From positions 62,001-126,000 of the forward strand of contig JAFGMA010000399.1 of the NCBI GenBank assembly GCA_016927835.1: a DNA stretch of 64,000 nt, in the 5' to 3' direction. How positions within the stretch are numbered: position 1 is the stretch's first letter; each line of letters starts with the position of its first letter. Positions 27,411-36,791 of this stretch are shown here, in pieces. The notes beneath the pieces were generated by a model, which saw only the letters and a list, made by a program, of their open reading frames with translations, was not told where the DNA came from and did not search any database. A program made the position numbers and the translations under genes. The DNA comes from Candidatus Zhuqueibacterota bacterium. Lineage in GTDB: Bacteria > Zhuqueibacterota > Zhuqueibacteria > Thermofontimicrobiales > Sulfurfontimicrobiaceae.

Positions 27411-29333
27411 CTATTCGATTTTCAAACGAAACAATGTTACATACTCGGCAGCCTTGCGATCCGCGCTTTCATTCAACAATGCAGCATCAAGCTGATATTC
27501 GCCGGCTGGGCTTTCAGATGGTATTTCGATGAATGCGCAGTCGCAGATCAGATGATTCACCTCCCATTGCGATAGCGGATAAGTTCCGAATGCCGGTGCA
27601 TGCTGCTGGTAAACATCTATGGTGCCATTGCTTAATTTCAGACAGATCGACAGGCTGTCGTCGACTGTCGAACGCGCCTGCCAGTATAACGTCAATCGCA
27701 CCAGTTTTTTCCACGACAACCCATTTGTGCCGGCGGTATCGGGAAACCAGAGATTCATGATTTTCGGAGCGTCGTAGCCTTTGAATGCCAATTTCTCATT
27801 TAACTCAATGTCTGCGGCATGCTGAATAGAGGCTTCATTCGTTTCCACCAGTTTTTTAATGCCTTCGGTATAATCTTTCCCGCGTTCGAATAAAATCACA
27901 CCGTCATCAAAATGTACAATCCCGTATTGGGGATTTTGCAGCATTTTTCGAATATATGGGTTCAGGGGAAGGCTATGTTCCAGAAAAAAATCTTCCCGTG
28001 TGTACATCGCGAATATCGGTGCGTGAAAATCATACAATACAAAATCGGCTGAAGCCATATTATCAGGAAAAACATACATTTCACGGCGCTCGGAGGTGTG
28101 ACTGCTCAAATAGACATCTGCCGATAACGAAGCATCTTCGGGAATCTGCCCAATCACCCTGTCGATGGTTTTATGATGCTCGGTCACCTCATATCCGGCA
28201 ACTTTCAGTGCGTTCGATCTGGTAACGAAAAATAGAATCGACAATAACAGCACACAAAGCCCCACGCCATACATCAATTTATCAATCTTGAAACTGGCTG
28301 CTTTTTTTGAACGCAACTTCTTTTTTTCAATAAACTTGACGATATTACTGAAACCAAATATTGCAGAAATAAACACAATCGGTGTCAGTGTTGACGTGTA
28401 GACGTGTTCTATTCCGTGAGCAAAGTACCAATCGCTTAACATGTTGATCGTGAATGTCGGCGCCATTAATACCACCGTTGTCAGACTGAAAAAACTGAAA
28501 AATCCGACCGGTCCGAAAAGATTAACCATGTACCAGATATTGTATTTTTTGGCGAGAAAATTCACCAGGTAAAGCGGATTATCCAGCACAGCATTCAGAT
28601 GTTCCCAGTGACTTGGCGTATCCACATGAAAAATAATGGGTGGCAATCCGAGCATCGACCGGATAGCACTCCTTTTAAAGAACAGCGCGAACCAGAGAAC
28701 ACTGAGAAGCCCGGTGTACACGCCCAGCTTTCTCTCTTTCATGATGAAAAATGCGTACAAGCTGTACATAAATAAAATCAGCGACACATCTTCCCGGCAG
28801 AGCAGCGCCAGAAATGCAAACAACCCGAATAACTTTAAATTCTTTTTCAGCAAAAAATAAAAGGTGAAACTGAGCAGGGATGTTGAAAACGCCAGTCCGT
28901 GAATATCACATAAATTCGCATTCTGCATCGCCGGGTACAGCAGGTATGCCCCGGCAAAGCATACAGCAGCAAACGCATGTTTCAGCTTTTCATTCGCAAG
29001 CAGGTAGACTGCAAATGCCCCCATTGCGAGCACGATTGTCTGAATAATGAGCAATGTCTCTGGCGAATTGAAAATCATATACACCAGCGTCACCGGCAGG
29101 TAAATGAATTCCCAATGCGCCACCCAAAATCTGGACGTCGGCGCACCGATATTGATGCTCTCTTCGAAAAATCTGCCATGGCTCATATTCCATATCGTCT
29201 GCGTCATGATGCCCATATCGAACGCATTTGCGTTGAAAGAATCGAAACGCAGTATCGAAAGGTAGCTCATCGAGATAATGTAAATCAGCACCATCAGCGC
29301 CACAACATAAATACCCCATCGGGTGCTCTTCAT
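27411..29333 (-). CDS. DUF2079 polytopic membrane protein
   Basis: The track start is a GTG (29360) without an RBS; the ATG at 29333 follows AGAGGA by about 9 nt (640 aa). About 10-11 hydrophobic segments in the first ~400 residues carry DUF2079 signatures: SFNANAFDMGIMTQTIWNMSHG and NANLCDIHGLAFSTSL. A soluble C-terminal domain of ~250 residues follows (beta-rich, ending LFRLKIE). DUF2079 proteins resemble GT-C transferases and usually occur in glycan loci, but activity is unproven. It lies between two GT4 genes. Confidence 0.8.
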   Translation of the reverse strand: MKSTRWGIYVVALMVLIYIISMSYLSILRFDSFNANAFDMGIMTQTIWNMSHGRFFEESINIGAPTSRFWVAHWEFIYLPVTLVYMIFNSPETLLIIQTIVLAMGAFAVYLLANEKLKHAFAAVCFAGAYLLYPAMQNANLCDIHGLAFSTSLLSFTFYFLLKKNLKLFGLFAFLALLCREDVSLILFMYSLYAFFIMKERKLGVYTGLLSVLWFALFFKRSAIRSMLGLPPIIFHVDTPSHWEHLNAVLDNPLYLVNFLAKKYNIWYMVNLFGPVGFFSFFSLTTVVLMAPTFTINMLSDWYFAHGIEHVYTSTLTPIVFISAIFGFSNIVKFIEKKKLRSKKAASFKIDKLMYGVGLCVLLLSILFFVTRSNALKVAGYEVTEHHKTIDRVIGQIPEDASLSADVYLSSHTSERREMYVFPDNMASADFVLYDFHAPIFAMYTREDFFLEHSLPLNPYIRKMLQNPQYGIVHFDDGVILFERGKDYTEGIKKLVETNEASIQHAADIELNEKLAFKGYDAPKIMNLWFPDTAGTNGLSWKKLVRLTLYWQARSTVDDSLSICLKLSNGTIDVYQQHAPAFGTYPLSQWEVNHLICDCAFIEIPSESPAGEYQLDAALLNESADRKAAEYVTLFRLKIE

Positions 29334-29480
29334 ACCATGATTCCTCTTTATTTTCTCCACTTTATATTCTGAAAACAGATCGGCACTTCAGGCAGGCAGA
29401 CGATATGCCGATTTGAATAGATTGATAATCTAGATCCGGATAATTCATTACTAAAAAAATGACTTCATGCAATTTTAGTT

Positions 29481-30563
29481 TCATTCGATCCCGTTGAATA
29501 CATCGAGCATCTTTTTGGTGCTGTGTTCAATGCCGTACCCGTTGCGGATGATTTCAGTATTTCGCCTGCCAAATACATTGGCAAGCTTAGCATTCCGGAA
29601 AAGCTGATTTGCTTTTTCCGCGAGTGATTCGGGATCTCTGAATGGCACGATGTAGCCGTTTTCACCATCCTCAATCATTTCTCCGCCGCCTTCGATTGAA
29701 CACACCACAGGCAAACCGCACGACATCGCTTCGAGCGTGGTAACAGGCACGCCTTCAGAGAGCGAGGGCAAAATGAATACTTTGGCGCGCTGGTACAATT
29801 TTACCAGTTCATCATGATTCAGTCTGGGAATCAACTCGAAATTTTTCTTCTTTTGCGCCAGCCTTAAATAGTGCCCGGCAACGCGCTGTGCCACGGCAAT
29901 GACTTTGCCATCGATAAAATCTGCGGCTGCCAGAACGGTATCAAATCCTTTGGCGATGGTTCCCCGCCCGACAAAAAGCGCAATATTTTCCCGGTTGTCG
30001 GTTTCCGGCGGCTTAAAAAAATTTGTATTGATGCCGACGCAAATGATTTCAATTTTTTCAGCAGGCACATTTAATTTTTCGACCATAAACCGCTTCACGT
30101 CGTCTTTCGGCACCACAATACGATCCACATTCCTCAGGCTTTTTGCTTCGAGCACCTTGAAATACAAATAGCTCGCGGTATTGAAAAAGGGCTTGTAGCG
30201 CAACGGCAGCCGGTGCTGAAAATATTTGGTCTGGCGTGAAAACAAACAATTGGCATAAACCACAGTTTTCGCTTTTGAGCGGCGACCTATCGGTGTCGTT
30301 ATCGATGAAAAGTATAAAATATTATAATTCCGCTCAATTTCCGGGATTAATTTCAGCCCGACATACGGGTAGACAAATCCTTCGCGAATATAAGGAAAAT
30401 GCTTGATTTTATCGGGAATTCCGACATCGATACCGTTTGCATACGAATAAATCGTGCACTCATTGCCCCTGCTTTTCAATTCATTATACAGCAATTCTGT
30501 CCATACTTCCGCGCCGCCGGCTTCTTTTGTGCCATAGGATTCATCGATAAATGCAATTTTCAT
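29481..30563 (-). CDS. GT4-family glycosyltransferase
   Basis: 360 aa. N-terminal IDESYGTKEAGGAEVWTELL; donor half FVGRGTIAKGFDTVL and PSLSEGVPVTTLEAMSCGLPVV (E-x7-E near residues 270-278). Cytoplasmic sugar transferase in repeat-unit assembly. Its ATG overlaps the stop of the UPF0104 gene by 4 nt, so the two are translationally coupled. Sugar specificity cannot be read. Confidence 0.87.
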   Translation of the reverse strand: MKIAFIDESYGTKEAGGAEVWTELLYNELKSRGNECTIYSYANGIDVGIPDKIKHFPYIREGFVYPYVGLKLIPEIERNYNILYFSSITTPIGRRSKAKTVVYANCLFSRQTKYFQHRLPLRYKPFFNTASYLYFKVLEAKSLRNVDRIVVPKDDVKRFMVEKLNVPAEKIEIICVGINTNFFKPPETDNRENIALFVGRGTIAKGFDTVLAAADFIDGKVIAVAQRVAGHYLRLAQKKKNFELIPRLNHDELVKLYQRAKVFILPSLSEGVPVTTLEAMSCGLPVVCSIEGGGEMIEDGENGYIVPFRDPESLAEKANQLFRNAKLANVFGRRNTEIIRNGYGIEHSTKKMLDVFNGIE

Positions 30564-31594
30564 TGTTCCATCTCACTGCTAATTGACGTTTCAGCGATCC
30601 TTTCCCCGCCTTCGACGAGTTCAGGCGCTTGCCCTGGCGTATCGGTCTGTTTTCGAATCGCATGATTGATTACCTTTTCGGATACGAATAGCATAAACAG
30701 CGCTAGGTATGTCAGTATTCTGCGGATCAGCACTGCAATAACAGATACTTCGCCCAGCTTATAAAATACCTTGAACATATAAGCACTCGACACTTCTCGC
30801 ATCCCGAGCCCTCCCGGTAACGGTGAAAAAAGCGCCATGAAATGAGCGAAGCAGCCGGAAAACACGATAAAAATGTAAGGAATGTCGAAGCCAATCGATT
30901 TATACAACCAAACATCCGCGGCGAATGTCAGCAAATAATTTAATACCGTAATGCCCGCGGCAGCAGCGAGTACATCTTTTCTGCGCCCCGATTCTTTCAG
31001 TGCGACGACAATGTTCTTAAAAAATTGGGTGGATATGACTTTCTTCCTGAGCATGAAAGCCAGTAGAATGATAGTCGCCAGAAACACAAATATGATCGTG
31101 TAATTCAATTCAATGAGATATTTGTGAAATGACTCGATCACAACCGTCAAATATGAACCGACGAGTGCGGCAGCCAGCATCAAAAAGGCAGCAATTGAAT
31201 ATTCTAAAATCAGTTCGCTCATTAATGAAGGAATTGATTTTGAAATTTCGACGCCCTCCATTTTTTTCAAAAGCACTGCCTTGGTCGGCATCCCGAGTTT
31301 GCCGGGTCCTGTGAAGTCAACGGCGACTGCACTGATCGAAATATAAAAAACATTCCCGAAAGAGATACCGTTTTTGACCGGTTTTAAAAGCAGAAACCAG
31401 CGATAAATGATTAGCAGCACATTTAAAACCGTGATAGCCAACACGCCAACAAGACCGAAATAATCCAAATTTTTACCGATATCCTTCAGCTTTTCGATAT
31501 CGCCGCTTTTGAGTATAAAATATATCCCGCCAGCTATCAGCAGCAGAAAAACAAAATTGAAAATAAGTTTTGTACGGCGCTGTTTTGTTTGCAT
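30560..31594 (-). CDS. UPF0104 / lysylphosphatidylglycerol-synthase-like membrane protein
   Basis: The track start at 31627 runs into the preceding gene. The ATG at 31594, 1 nt past that stop and 5 nt after AGGA, is better (344 aa). Seven to eight hydrophobic segments and a VDFTGPGKLGMPTKAVLLKK motif match the LPG_synthase_TM/UPF0104 family (AglD-like). Members are thought to move or modify lipid-linked substrates; function here is unknown. The last ~25 residues (TPGQAPELVEGGERIAE) are not family-like and are encoded by a dispersed-repeat-like sequence, so the tail looks acquired. Confidence 0.78.
   Translation of the reverse strand: MQTKQRRTKLIFNFVFLLLIAGGIYFILKSGDIEKLKDIGKNLDYFGLVGVLAITVLNVLLIIYRWFLLLKPVKNGISFGNVFYISISAVAVDFTGPGKLGMPTKAVLLKKMEGVEISKSIPSLMSELILEYSIAAFLMLAAALVGSYLTVVIESFHKYLIELNYTIIFVFLATIILLAFMLRKKVISTQFFKNIVVALKESGRRKDVLAAAAGITVLNYLLTFAADVWLYKSIGFDIPYIFIVFSGCFAHFMALFSPLPGGLGMREVSSAYMFKVFYKLGEVSVIAVLIRRILTYLALFMLFVSEKVINHAIRKQTDTPGQAPELVEGGERIAETSISSEMEQ
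30602..30640. repeat. Dispersed palindromic repeat inside the UPF0104 3' end
   Basis: CGCC-TTCGACGAGTTCA-GGCG forms a hairpin. The CTTCGACxAGxTCAGG core resembles a short repeat that I recall from many environmental bacterial genomes and that, read in this frame, yields PELVEGGER-like peptides. It is a single copy here, so the assignment rests on recall rather than on comparison within the window. Confidence 0.45.
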
Positions 31595-31595
31595 T

Positions 31596-32231
31596 TCAGT
31601 CCTGCTGTGTTGCCTGGTTATTGCCATAAAGAGCCGGATTCAGATTCGGATCATTGTACATTTTGAATTGAAAATAGACCCGCATCGTTTTCCTGCCCTC
31701 CGCGTAATCAGCAATGAGCTCAGATAGACAGGTTGACAGATCGTTTTTTTGAATAATGAGCGTATTCAATTTATCCTGACAGGCTTGAAGATGCGCTTGT
31801 GTGGCATCCGTGCGCCTGGTTTGTTCTGCCATGTGGTACACCTTCAACGAGATGATTGACAGGCGATCGATGATGGAACCGGGCGTTTCGGAATTGAGCG
31901 GCAATCCTTCTTTGTACAGGTTTTGCTGTTTTAATTGCGTAACAATGTACTTATCAAGCTGCTCAATTGAATCATTGCGCTGCTGGTTGAATTTATCAAT
32001 ATTTCGTTTGACCCGTGCGATCATCGCGTCGGAAACATCCTTGCGCCGCGCTTCATCCTCTTCGTGCCACAGGCTGAAATTAAAAAAATGAAGATTGAAA
32101 AAGATATTTTCGAAGCTATCCCGGTTTTTCGGTTCAGCATCAAACTCGTTGTGCCATGTGGTATTCAGTTTATCGAAGTACTCAAAAAAATCATAAGTCT
32201 TAATCGAATTCAAGCTCCAATCTCGATTCAT
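31596..32231 (-). CDS. DUF4254 family protein
   Basis: The track frame starts at 32351, but ATG at 32231 follows AAGGA by 7 nt and starts at the conserved region (MNRDWSLNSIKTYDFF), giving 211 aa, the usual family size. The N-terminal YFDKLNTTWHNEF, the NFSLWHEEDEARR segment and a Gln/Asn-rich helical core are DUF4254 features. The protein is soluble and mostly helical. DUF4254 genes are commonly found beside family 9 glycosyltransferases; here the GT9 gene is directly upstream. Function unknown; a role in the same sugar transfer is suggested by neighbourhood only. Confidence 0.82.
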   Translation of the reverse strand: MNRDWSLNSIKTYDFFEYFDKLNTTWHNEFDAEPKNRDSFENIFFNLHFFNFSLWHEEDEARRKDVSDAMIARVKRNIDKFNQQRNDSIEQLDKYIVTQLKQQNLYKEGLPLNSETPGSIIDRLSIISLKVYHMAEQTRRTDATQAHLQACQDKLNTLIIQKNDLSTCLSELIADYAEGRKTMRVYFQFKMYNDPNLNPALYGNNQATQQD

Positions 32232-32395
32232 TTCAAATTCCTTTTTAAAATAGTCGGTTCGTTCAGTTGCATAGCCAGCAAAATAAATGTAAAGGCTCAG
32301 TGACAGGGTCCCAAACTCCAGTCTGGGAACCCAGGAGGCATTGTAAGCCATTTAAAATAAAAGGCATACTTGCTTGCTATTTCTGGTATACCGTT

Positions 32396-33511
32396 TCAGT
32401 TTTCGGTCTCAATCAGCTTTGATAAATATTTATCAGCCGCATCAAACACAGTTTCAAGGGCGATTTGCTTCATGCAGATCACTTCGGGCAGCGAGCAGAT
32501 GAGCGGTTCGGTGATATTTGCCAATCCCCAACAGGGACTGCAATGCGCCGGCGAATTAATAACGACATGCTGCTCATTTTTCAGATCGGCTCTCACACTG
32601 TCCACGGGTCCGAAAAGCCCGATGGTAAAAATACCAACTGCCAACGCAAGATTCATATTTCCGGAATCATTGCTGACAAACAAGTCGAGATAATCCATAA
32701 TTGCAGCATCTTTGGGCATGGATGTTTTTTCGACAATGACCGGGGTAACTTTCATCCGTTCCGCAATCGCCATTTTCAAACCTTTTTCCTCCGGACCGCC
32801 GAACAGCAGAATTTTTGCATCATATTTTTCAGTGATCAGGTTACCCAGGCGGGCAAAATTTCTGGCGCCCCAGCGTTTGTACGTCATGCCGAATTCTTCA
32901 CTGCTTCCGGCATGAAAGCCCACCAGAATTTTATCTTTTCGTCTCCCTTCGCCGAGTAGCTTTTCGATATAATTTGCCGCGAAAGTTTGATCATCCTCCG
33001 AGGTCCAAATCTGAAGCTTTCGGTCGGCATTTGTGGTATCGATGCCGATTATTTCCAGGAGGCGAAGATTCTGTTCCAGATCGTGAATTGAAATATCGAC
33101 GGGAATGCGAACCGATTGCAAAAATCCAAGATCGCTGAATTTGCTATTAACATATTTGTGTGAAATCCTCACGCCCGCGCCAATGAGAAATGCAAAGAGA
33201 TTCTTCTCTCGCTTCTCCGACGGAAACGCTGTGATTAACAGGTCAAATTTCCGTCTCCTGAGTTCGCATATCAAGCGTACCTTGCTTTTAAAGCTTTTAA
33301 CCGTGCTGTAGTCAATTACCATTATTTCATCAACATAAGGACATTCGTCAAGTAGCGCCCGCGCAGGTTTGAAACGTACGAATAGCGTAATTTTCGCCTC
33401 AGGGAAATTTTTCCGCAACAGGCGCAGCATGGGCACTGCAAAAATCGAATTTCCAATTCCCGATATGGATGACACGGCGATATTTTTGAATTTACGTCCG
33501 GATACATTCAT
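32396..33511 (-). CDS. GT9 (heptosyltransferase-like) glycosyltransferase
   Basis: 371 aa, GT-B fold. SISGIGNSIFAVPMLRLLRKNFP begins the acceptor half; LVGFHAGSSEEF and VSNDSGNMNLALAVG (~residues 280-295) belong to the ADP-heptose-binding half. GT9 enzymes usually build LPS cores, but members also occur in exopolysaccharide loci. The donor need not be heptose. A 165-nt gap separates it from the DUF4254 start at 32231, and a 258-bp gap without recognisable features lies upstream (33512-33769). Confidence 0.85.
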   Translation of the reverse strand: MNVSGRKFKNIAVSSISGIGNSIFAVPMLRLLRKNFPEAKITLFVRFKPARALLDECPYVDEIMVIDYSTVKSFKSKVRLICELRRRKFDLLITAFPSEKREKNLFAFLIGAGVRISHKYVNSKFSDLGFLQSVRIPVDISIHDLEQNLRLLEIIGIDTTNADRKLQIWTSEDDQTFAANYIEKLLGEGRRKDKILVGFHAGSSEEFGMTYKRWGARNFARLGNLITEKYDAKILLFGGPEEKGLKMAIAERMKVTPVIVEKTSMPKDAAIMDYLDLFVSNDSGNMNLALAVGIFTIGLFGPVDSVRADLKNEQHVVINSPAHCSPCWGLANITEPLICSLPEVICMKQIALETVFDAADKYLSKLIETEN

Positions 33512-33769
33512 TCCTAGAATTCCTGATGTTTTTAATTTCTCACATTCGCTGTTCGATTTGGAGGGGACGAAATCAATTCTCTTGAAATATGCTGCAATCG
33601 ATTACGGCGTTTCCAGCCAATCACAATTCTATGGTGACTGCACAATAGTCAACAATCTACAGCATTTGGTGAACCATCGCTATGATCGCTATCAACAATT
33701 TGCAACTTTAAAGCGCATTCGATCCGGTCAACTACGCGGCTTCATGAAACCACAGGATATCGCAAGCTG

Positions 33770-34699
33770 CTATTTTTCTATTAGCTTGCGCATTAAATAA
33801 CGATTGCGGCGCATGCTTTCCTGCGTCAGGCGCCAGCTATTATTGAGCGAATCCAGCAGCAGTCCCATGAGAAATATGATGACAGATAACAGGATGCTCA
33901 ATGCCGTAAATACCGCTAAACCGACATGGTACATGAAACCGGTTTTCAAATAAATGATGAAAATATACGCGCCGCTTGCAAAACCGCTGATGAAAAACAC
34001 AAGCGAGAGCGCCACGAAAAAAACCATAGGATTATAGTCCCGGAAAAGCGTCACAATGGTGTAGAGTATCAGAAAGCCGTCTCCCCAGGTGCTCAATTTG
34101 GATTCCGAGCCTTCGGGTCGGTTGCGATACTCGATTGGTATCTCTATGATCCTGAAGTGCTCCTGAAGGCTGCGGATTGTCAACTCGGCTTCAATCTCAA
34201 AACCTTCTGCCAGCAAAATCAGGTTTTCGACCAATTTTCTGCTCATGACGCGATAACCGGATAATATATCTTTTAAATTGACCTTGAAACTGCGATTCAG
34301 AATGTTGGTTAACGTGATATTGCCGATTTTATGCGAGAGCGAGAATGCTTGTTTGGAAATCTGCTTTCGCATCCCCACAACCATATCGGCTTTGCCTGAC
34401 TCGACAGGCTCGATCAGGTCGCGAACATTGGAAGCGCTGTACGTTTCATCCGCATCGATCATGATGTATATGTCGGCGGTAACGTCCTCGAAGAGCTGCC
34501 TGACAGCATTGCCCTTGCCCTGCTTATCGCACGGGATCACAACGGCACCGGCTTCTCTGGCACGGACAGCGGTTTGATCTATGCTGTTATTATCCCCGAC
34601 ATAAATCGCTGCTTCGGGCAACGCCTGCCTATATTCAGCGATCACGTTGGCGATCGTGCGCTCTTCGTTATAAGCGGGGATAATGACCGCTATTTGCAT
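33770..34699 (-). CDS. GT2 glycosyltransferase with C-terminal membrane helices
   Basis: 309 aa. GT-A domain: IIPAYNEERTIANVI, MIDADETYSASN (DXD near residue 80), DILSGYRVMSRK; then two hydrophobic segments (~230-252, ~262-285). A DPM1/GtrB-like polyprenyl-phosphate sugar synthase is likely. The ATG has a strong GGAGG RBS 6 nt upstream. First of three GT2 genes in a row in sequence order, but not close to the other two in sequence. Confidence 0.85.
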   Translation of the reverse strand: MQIAVIIPAYNEERTIANVIAEYRQALPEAAIYVGDNNSIDQTAVRAREAGAVVIPCDKQGKGNAVRQLFEDVTADIYIMIDADETYSASNVRDLIEPVESGKADMVVGMRKQISKQAFSLSHKIGNITLTNILNRSFKVNLKDILSGYRVMSRKLVENLILLAEGFEIEAELTIRSLQEHFRIIEIPIEYRNRPEGSESKLSTWGDGFLILYTIVTLFRDYNPMVFFVALSLVFFISGFASGAYIFIIYLKTGFMYHVGLAVFTALSILLSVIIFLMGLLLDSLNNSWRLTQESMRRNRYLMRKLIEK

Positions 34700-34783
34700 A
34701 CTATTCCTCCAAATTCATGGAATTAAATTGAAAAAATTTTTTGATACTCTTCGATGCATGGAAGCGATTTTAGCCATCGATAT

Positions 34784-35782
34784 TTATTCTACAATCTTCT
34801 CAATATTATATTCTTTGATATCTCTTGCATGCGTGTAAATTATCATTTCTCCGATGAGACCGATGGAAATCATTTGGATGCCGATGACCAGAAATAATGC
34901 ACCCACCAGAAGCAACGGTCTGCCGGCGATGGGTCCCATGCCCAGAATGCGATATACGAGCAAATAGGCATTTGTACCGATCCCGACAATCGCAAACAGC
35001 ATCCCGACAAATCCCAAAAAATGAATCGGCTTTTTGGAATATTTGGTCAGAAAGATCACTGTCAGAATATCGAGCAATCGCTGTAAATATTCACCCAGGT
35101 ATCTCGATTGTCTGAAGAGCCCTTTCAACTGCTCGATCTTCTCTTCGGTCACTTTGTAGCCCTGGCGATGTGCCAGCATCGGCAAAAAGCGGTTCAGGGA
35201 GCCATAAATGGGCACATTTTCCAGCACTTCACGCTTCGCAACCAAAATGCCGCTATTAATATCATGCAAATTCAAGCCGCCCATTTTTCGAGTCAGCCAG
35301 TTGAAAAGCCTGGAAATAATTTGATTGAGCGAGGAATCTGCGCGTGGAAAGCGCCATCCGACGACCATATCATAGCCGTCATCGAGTTTCTGGCAAAGCT
35401 TCAGAATGCCTTCCATCGCCACCCGAACACGACTCGTGACATAGACGATCGTATCTCCCGCAGCGCGTTTGACGCCGGCGTCGAAAGTGGATGCTTCACC
35501 GAACGAAGATCTCATTTTGATTATCTTCACGCGATCATCCGTATCCGCGATTTCGTTCAAAAGCGAATAGGTTGCGTCGGTGCTCCCATCATCTACATAA
35601 ATAATTTCGTAACGAGTGTTGCTGTTTCGCATTGACGTACTTAAAGATGCGTGCAATTCTTTGATACTCGTTTCACAATTATAAAGTGAAATAATTAATG
35701 AAATTAATCCTGCACGATCGACGGTTGCGGTGTCCCCGACAGCGTCAGGAATGCGTTTTTTATTGACGGCGTTTGAAGTCAT
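34784..35782 (-). CDS. GT2-like glycosyltransferase with altered DXD motif
   Basis: 332 aa. It aligns along its length with the neighbour at 35841-36791: YVDDGSTDAT, KIIKMRSSFGEAS, LDDGYDMVVGWR, LHDINSG, KKPIHFLGFVG and two C-terminal membrane segments. Where the neighbour has AMDGDLQNDP, this protein has YVTSRVRVAM (~residues 110-119), so the metal/nucleotide-sugar DXD is missing. It may be inactive, regulatory, or use a different donor geometry. AGG lies 9 nt before the ATG. Expression looks intact: no stop or frameshift. Confidence 0.82.
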   Translation of the reverse strand: MTSNAVNKKRIPDAVGDTATVDRAGLISLIISLYNCETSIKELHASLSTSMRNSNTRYEIIYVDDGSTDATYSLLNEIADTDDRVKIIKMRSSFGEASTFDAGVKRAAGDTIVYVTSRVRVAMEGILKLCQKLDDGYDMVVGWRFPRADSSLNQIISRLFNWLTRKMGGLNLHDINSGILVAKREVLENVPIYGSLNRFLPMLAHRQGYKVTEEKIEQLKGLFRQSRYLGEYLQRLLDILTVIFLTKYSKKPIHFLGFVGMLFAIVGIGTNAYLLVYRILGMGPIAGRPLLLVGALFLVIGIQMISIGLIGEMIIYTHARDIKEYNIEKIVE

Positions 35783-35840
35783 TTTATCAACCTTTTCAAC
35801 TAGTTTTTAAGTATCCGATATCAACCTGCCCGATTCGGAC

Positions 35841-36791
35841 TTATTTTGATTCAGACAGATAAATCTGCTTTCTGTCCCCTGTTTCGACAACCAGGTTTGC
35901 CAACAAGCCTATCGCCAGAAATCCGAAACCCGAGCCTGTGAACAGGAACACCAGGGTTAACAGCACATTCAATTCATCCAGCGTGGCATTTGCATTTTCG
36001 AACAGCATGCAGAGCATACCAGCGCCAAAAATAGCCGCAGCAAACAGACAGAATACGCCTATAATTCCGAAGAAATGTATCGGCTTTTTCAAATGTTTAA
36101 TAAACAGATTGAGAGTCGTCAAATCCATTATTACCCGGAAGGTGCGGGTGATATTGTATTTTGAAACACCGAATTTCCGCGCATGATGCTTGACGACCAG
36201 CTCGGTTATCCGGGCACCTTCAATTTTTGCCAATGCCGGGATGAAACGATGCAGCTCTCCATACAGCTTAACGCGCTTGATGATTTCTTTTCGAAACGCT
36301 TTCAATGAGCAGCCGGTATCATGTAAGTCGACTTCGGTGACCGAACAGATCAATTTATTGGCAATTTTCGAGGGTATTTTTCGCATTACCATCTTGTCTT
36401 TTCGATTCTTGCGCCAGCCGGCAACCACATCATAGCCTTCGTCGAGTTTTTGCAGCATTCTCGGGATGTCTTCAGGATCATTTTGCAAGTCGCCATCCAT
36501 TGCCACAACAATGTCACCCTTGGCATATTCGAAGCCGGCAGCCATCGCAGCCGATTGCCCGAAATTACCGCGAAATTTAATGATTTTCAATTGAGGATGC
36601 GCCTGGTGCAATTCTTCGAGTATCTCAAAAGTACGGTCGGTACTGCCATCATCAACCAGAATGACTTCGTACGGTTTGCCCAAATCGTCCAGAACCTTAC
36701 AGATTCGATCCTGAAGAAGTGCTACATTTTCTTCTTCATTGTAAACCGGCACGACCACGGAAATTTCTGTTTTTTCGTTTGTTTGGTTCAT
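35841..36791 (-). CDS. GT2 glycosyltransferase, GtrB/DPM-like with two membrane helices
   Basis: The track start at 36896 lies inside the next gene. The ATG at 36791 overlaps that gene's TGA stop (ATGA) and starts at the family's natural N-terminus (MNQTNEKTEISVVVPVYNEE), 316 aa. DXD motif MDGDLQNDPED near residue 97; LVDDGSTD and KFRGNFGQSAAMAAGF are typical. Two hydrophobic segments near the C-terminus anchor it. It likely loads hexose or GlcNAc on polyprenyl phosphate for one of the GT39-type proteins in the locus. Confidence 0.86.
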   Translation of the reverse strand: MNQTNEKTEISVVVPVYNEEENVALLQDRICKVLDDLGKPYEVILVDDGSTDRTFEILEELHQAHPQLKIIKFRGNFGQSAAMAAGFEYAKGDIVVAMDGDLQNDPEDIPRMLQKLDEGYDVVAGWRKNRKDKMVMRKIPSKIANKLICSVTEVDLHDTGCSLKAFRKEIIKRVKLYGELHRFIPALAKIEGARITELVVKHHARKFGVSKYNITRTFRVIMDLTTLNLFIKHLKKPIHFFGIIGVFCLFAAAIFGAGMLCMLFENANATLDELNVLLTLVFLFTGSGFGFLAIGLLANLVVETGDRKQIYLSESK

